Assembly (NCBI GenBank): GCA_002894665.1
Contig: NCRB01000062.1
Location: 1 to 42,912, forward strand
Direction: 5' to 3'
Origin: Salinivenus iranica
GTDB taxonomy: Bacteria > Bacteroidota > Rhodothermia > Rhodothermales > Salinibacteraceae
DNA: 42,912 bases
The translations under genes and the position numbers were made by a program. Below, piece by piece: positions 42,817-42,912 of this stretch. The notes under the pieces were generated by a model that made no database searches, was not told where the DNA came from, and was given only the letters and a program-made list of their open reading frames with translations. Each line of letters begins with the position of its first letter. Position 1 is the first letter of the stretch.

Positions 42817-42912
42817 ATGAAGTTTTTTGTAGACACGGCTGATCTCGACGAGATTCGCGAGGCGACGGACATGGGCATTTTGGACGGGGTGACGACGAAC
42901 CCGTCCCTGGTC
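42817..42912 (+). CDS. tal: Transaldolase (small TalC/F6P-aldolase type), 5' end only
   Basis: The first 32 codons read [20 protein letters not shown] followed by [12 protein letters not shown]. This matches the N-terminus of small (about 215-residue) transaldolases of the TalC/F6PA family, including the MKFFIDTAxxxEI start and GVTTNPSL motif. The rest lies past the window edge. It follows transketolase by 64 bp and is probably in the same operon. Confidence 0.93.
   Translation, partial: MKFFVDTADLDEIREATDMGILDGVTTNPSLV

Overview
The window looks like a chromosomal segment of a halophilic member of the Rhodothermota, most likely Salinibacter or a close relative. The DNA is uniformly GC-rich. 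Many proteins are strongly acidic (the Lon-like protease, MnmA and the ECF sigma factor are Asp/Glu-rich). An exported protease gene ends in a type IX secretion (T9SS) C-terminal sorting domain, which is typical of the Bacteroidota/Rhodothermota group. The genus is inferred from style and gene content, not from a database match. No rRNA, tRNA, CRISPR array, transposase or prophage module was seen.

Layout. 1-4759 holds secreted or envelope genes: an S8 protease whose reading frame is cut by a TAG before its T9SS domain, a PD40 beta-propeller lipoprotein, and an outer-membrane barrel gene cut by a TGA. 4792-11907 holds a D-amino-acid aminotransferase, an OsmC protein, a fluoride channel, a small unknown protein, a tandem universal stress protein, a Lon-like protease and two lipoproteins. 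12191-13982 holds dusB, a terminator and a replication-type winged-helix protein. 14362-21513 is a lipid-handling block: an SCP2-like carrier, a lipoprotein, a phasin, and a five-gene minus-strand run made of Mla permease, ATPase and MCE protein, a DUF445 membrane protein and a wax ester synthase/DGAT. 21778-26932 holds radA, an ECF sigma/anti-sigma pair with an exported coiled-coil protein, and a cell-wall amidase. 27009-31164 holds a lipoprotein with a damaged N-terminus, ridA, mnmA and a divergent RtcB. 31344-37989 is regulatory and metabolic: two convergent orphan response regulators, an M42 aminopeptidase, class II DAHP synthase, and a response regulator/histidine kinase pair. 38001-42912 holds an M32 carboxypeptidase, a decayed GH43 arabinosidase remnant, transketolase and the start of transaldolase.

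How the genes fit together. The Mla-like ABC importer probably moves phospholipid across the envelope. The adjacent WS/DGAT, phasin and SCP2-like protein suggest that acyl lipid is stored or carried nearby. Transketolase and transaldolase form a non-oxidative pentose phosphate pair. They supply erythrose 4-phosphate, the substrate of the DAHP synthase encoded about 5 kb away.

The most unusual content is: an RtcB homologue with several replaced active-site residues; three genes at different stages of decay (single TAG, single TGA, many frameshifts); and several palindromic or heptamer repeat elements between genes, two of which seem to have remodelled the end of a neighbouring gene. No wholly new multi-gene system is obvious. 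The lipid block and the divergent RtcB are the best candidates for follow-up.
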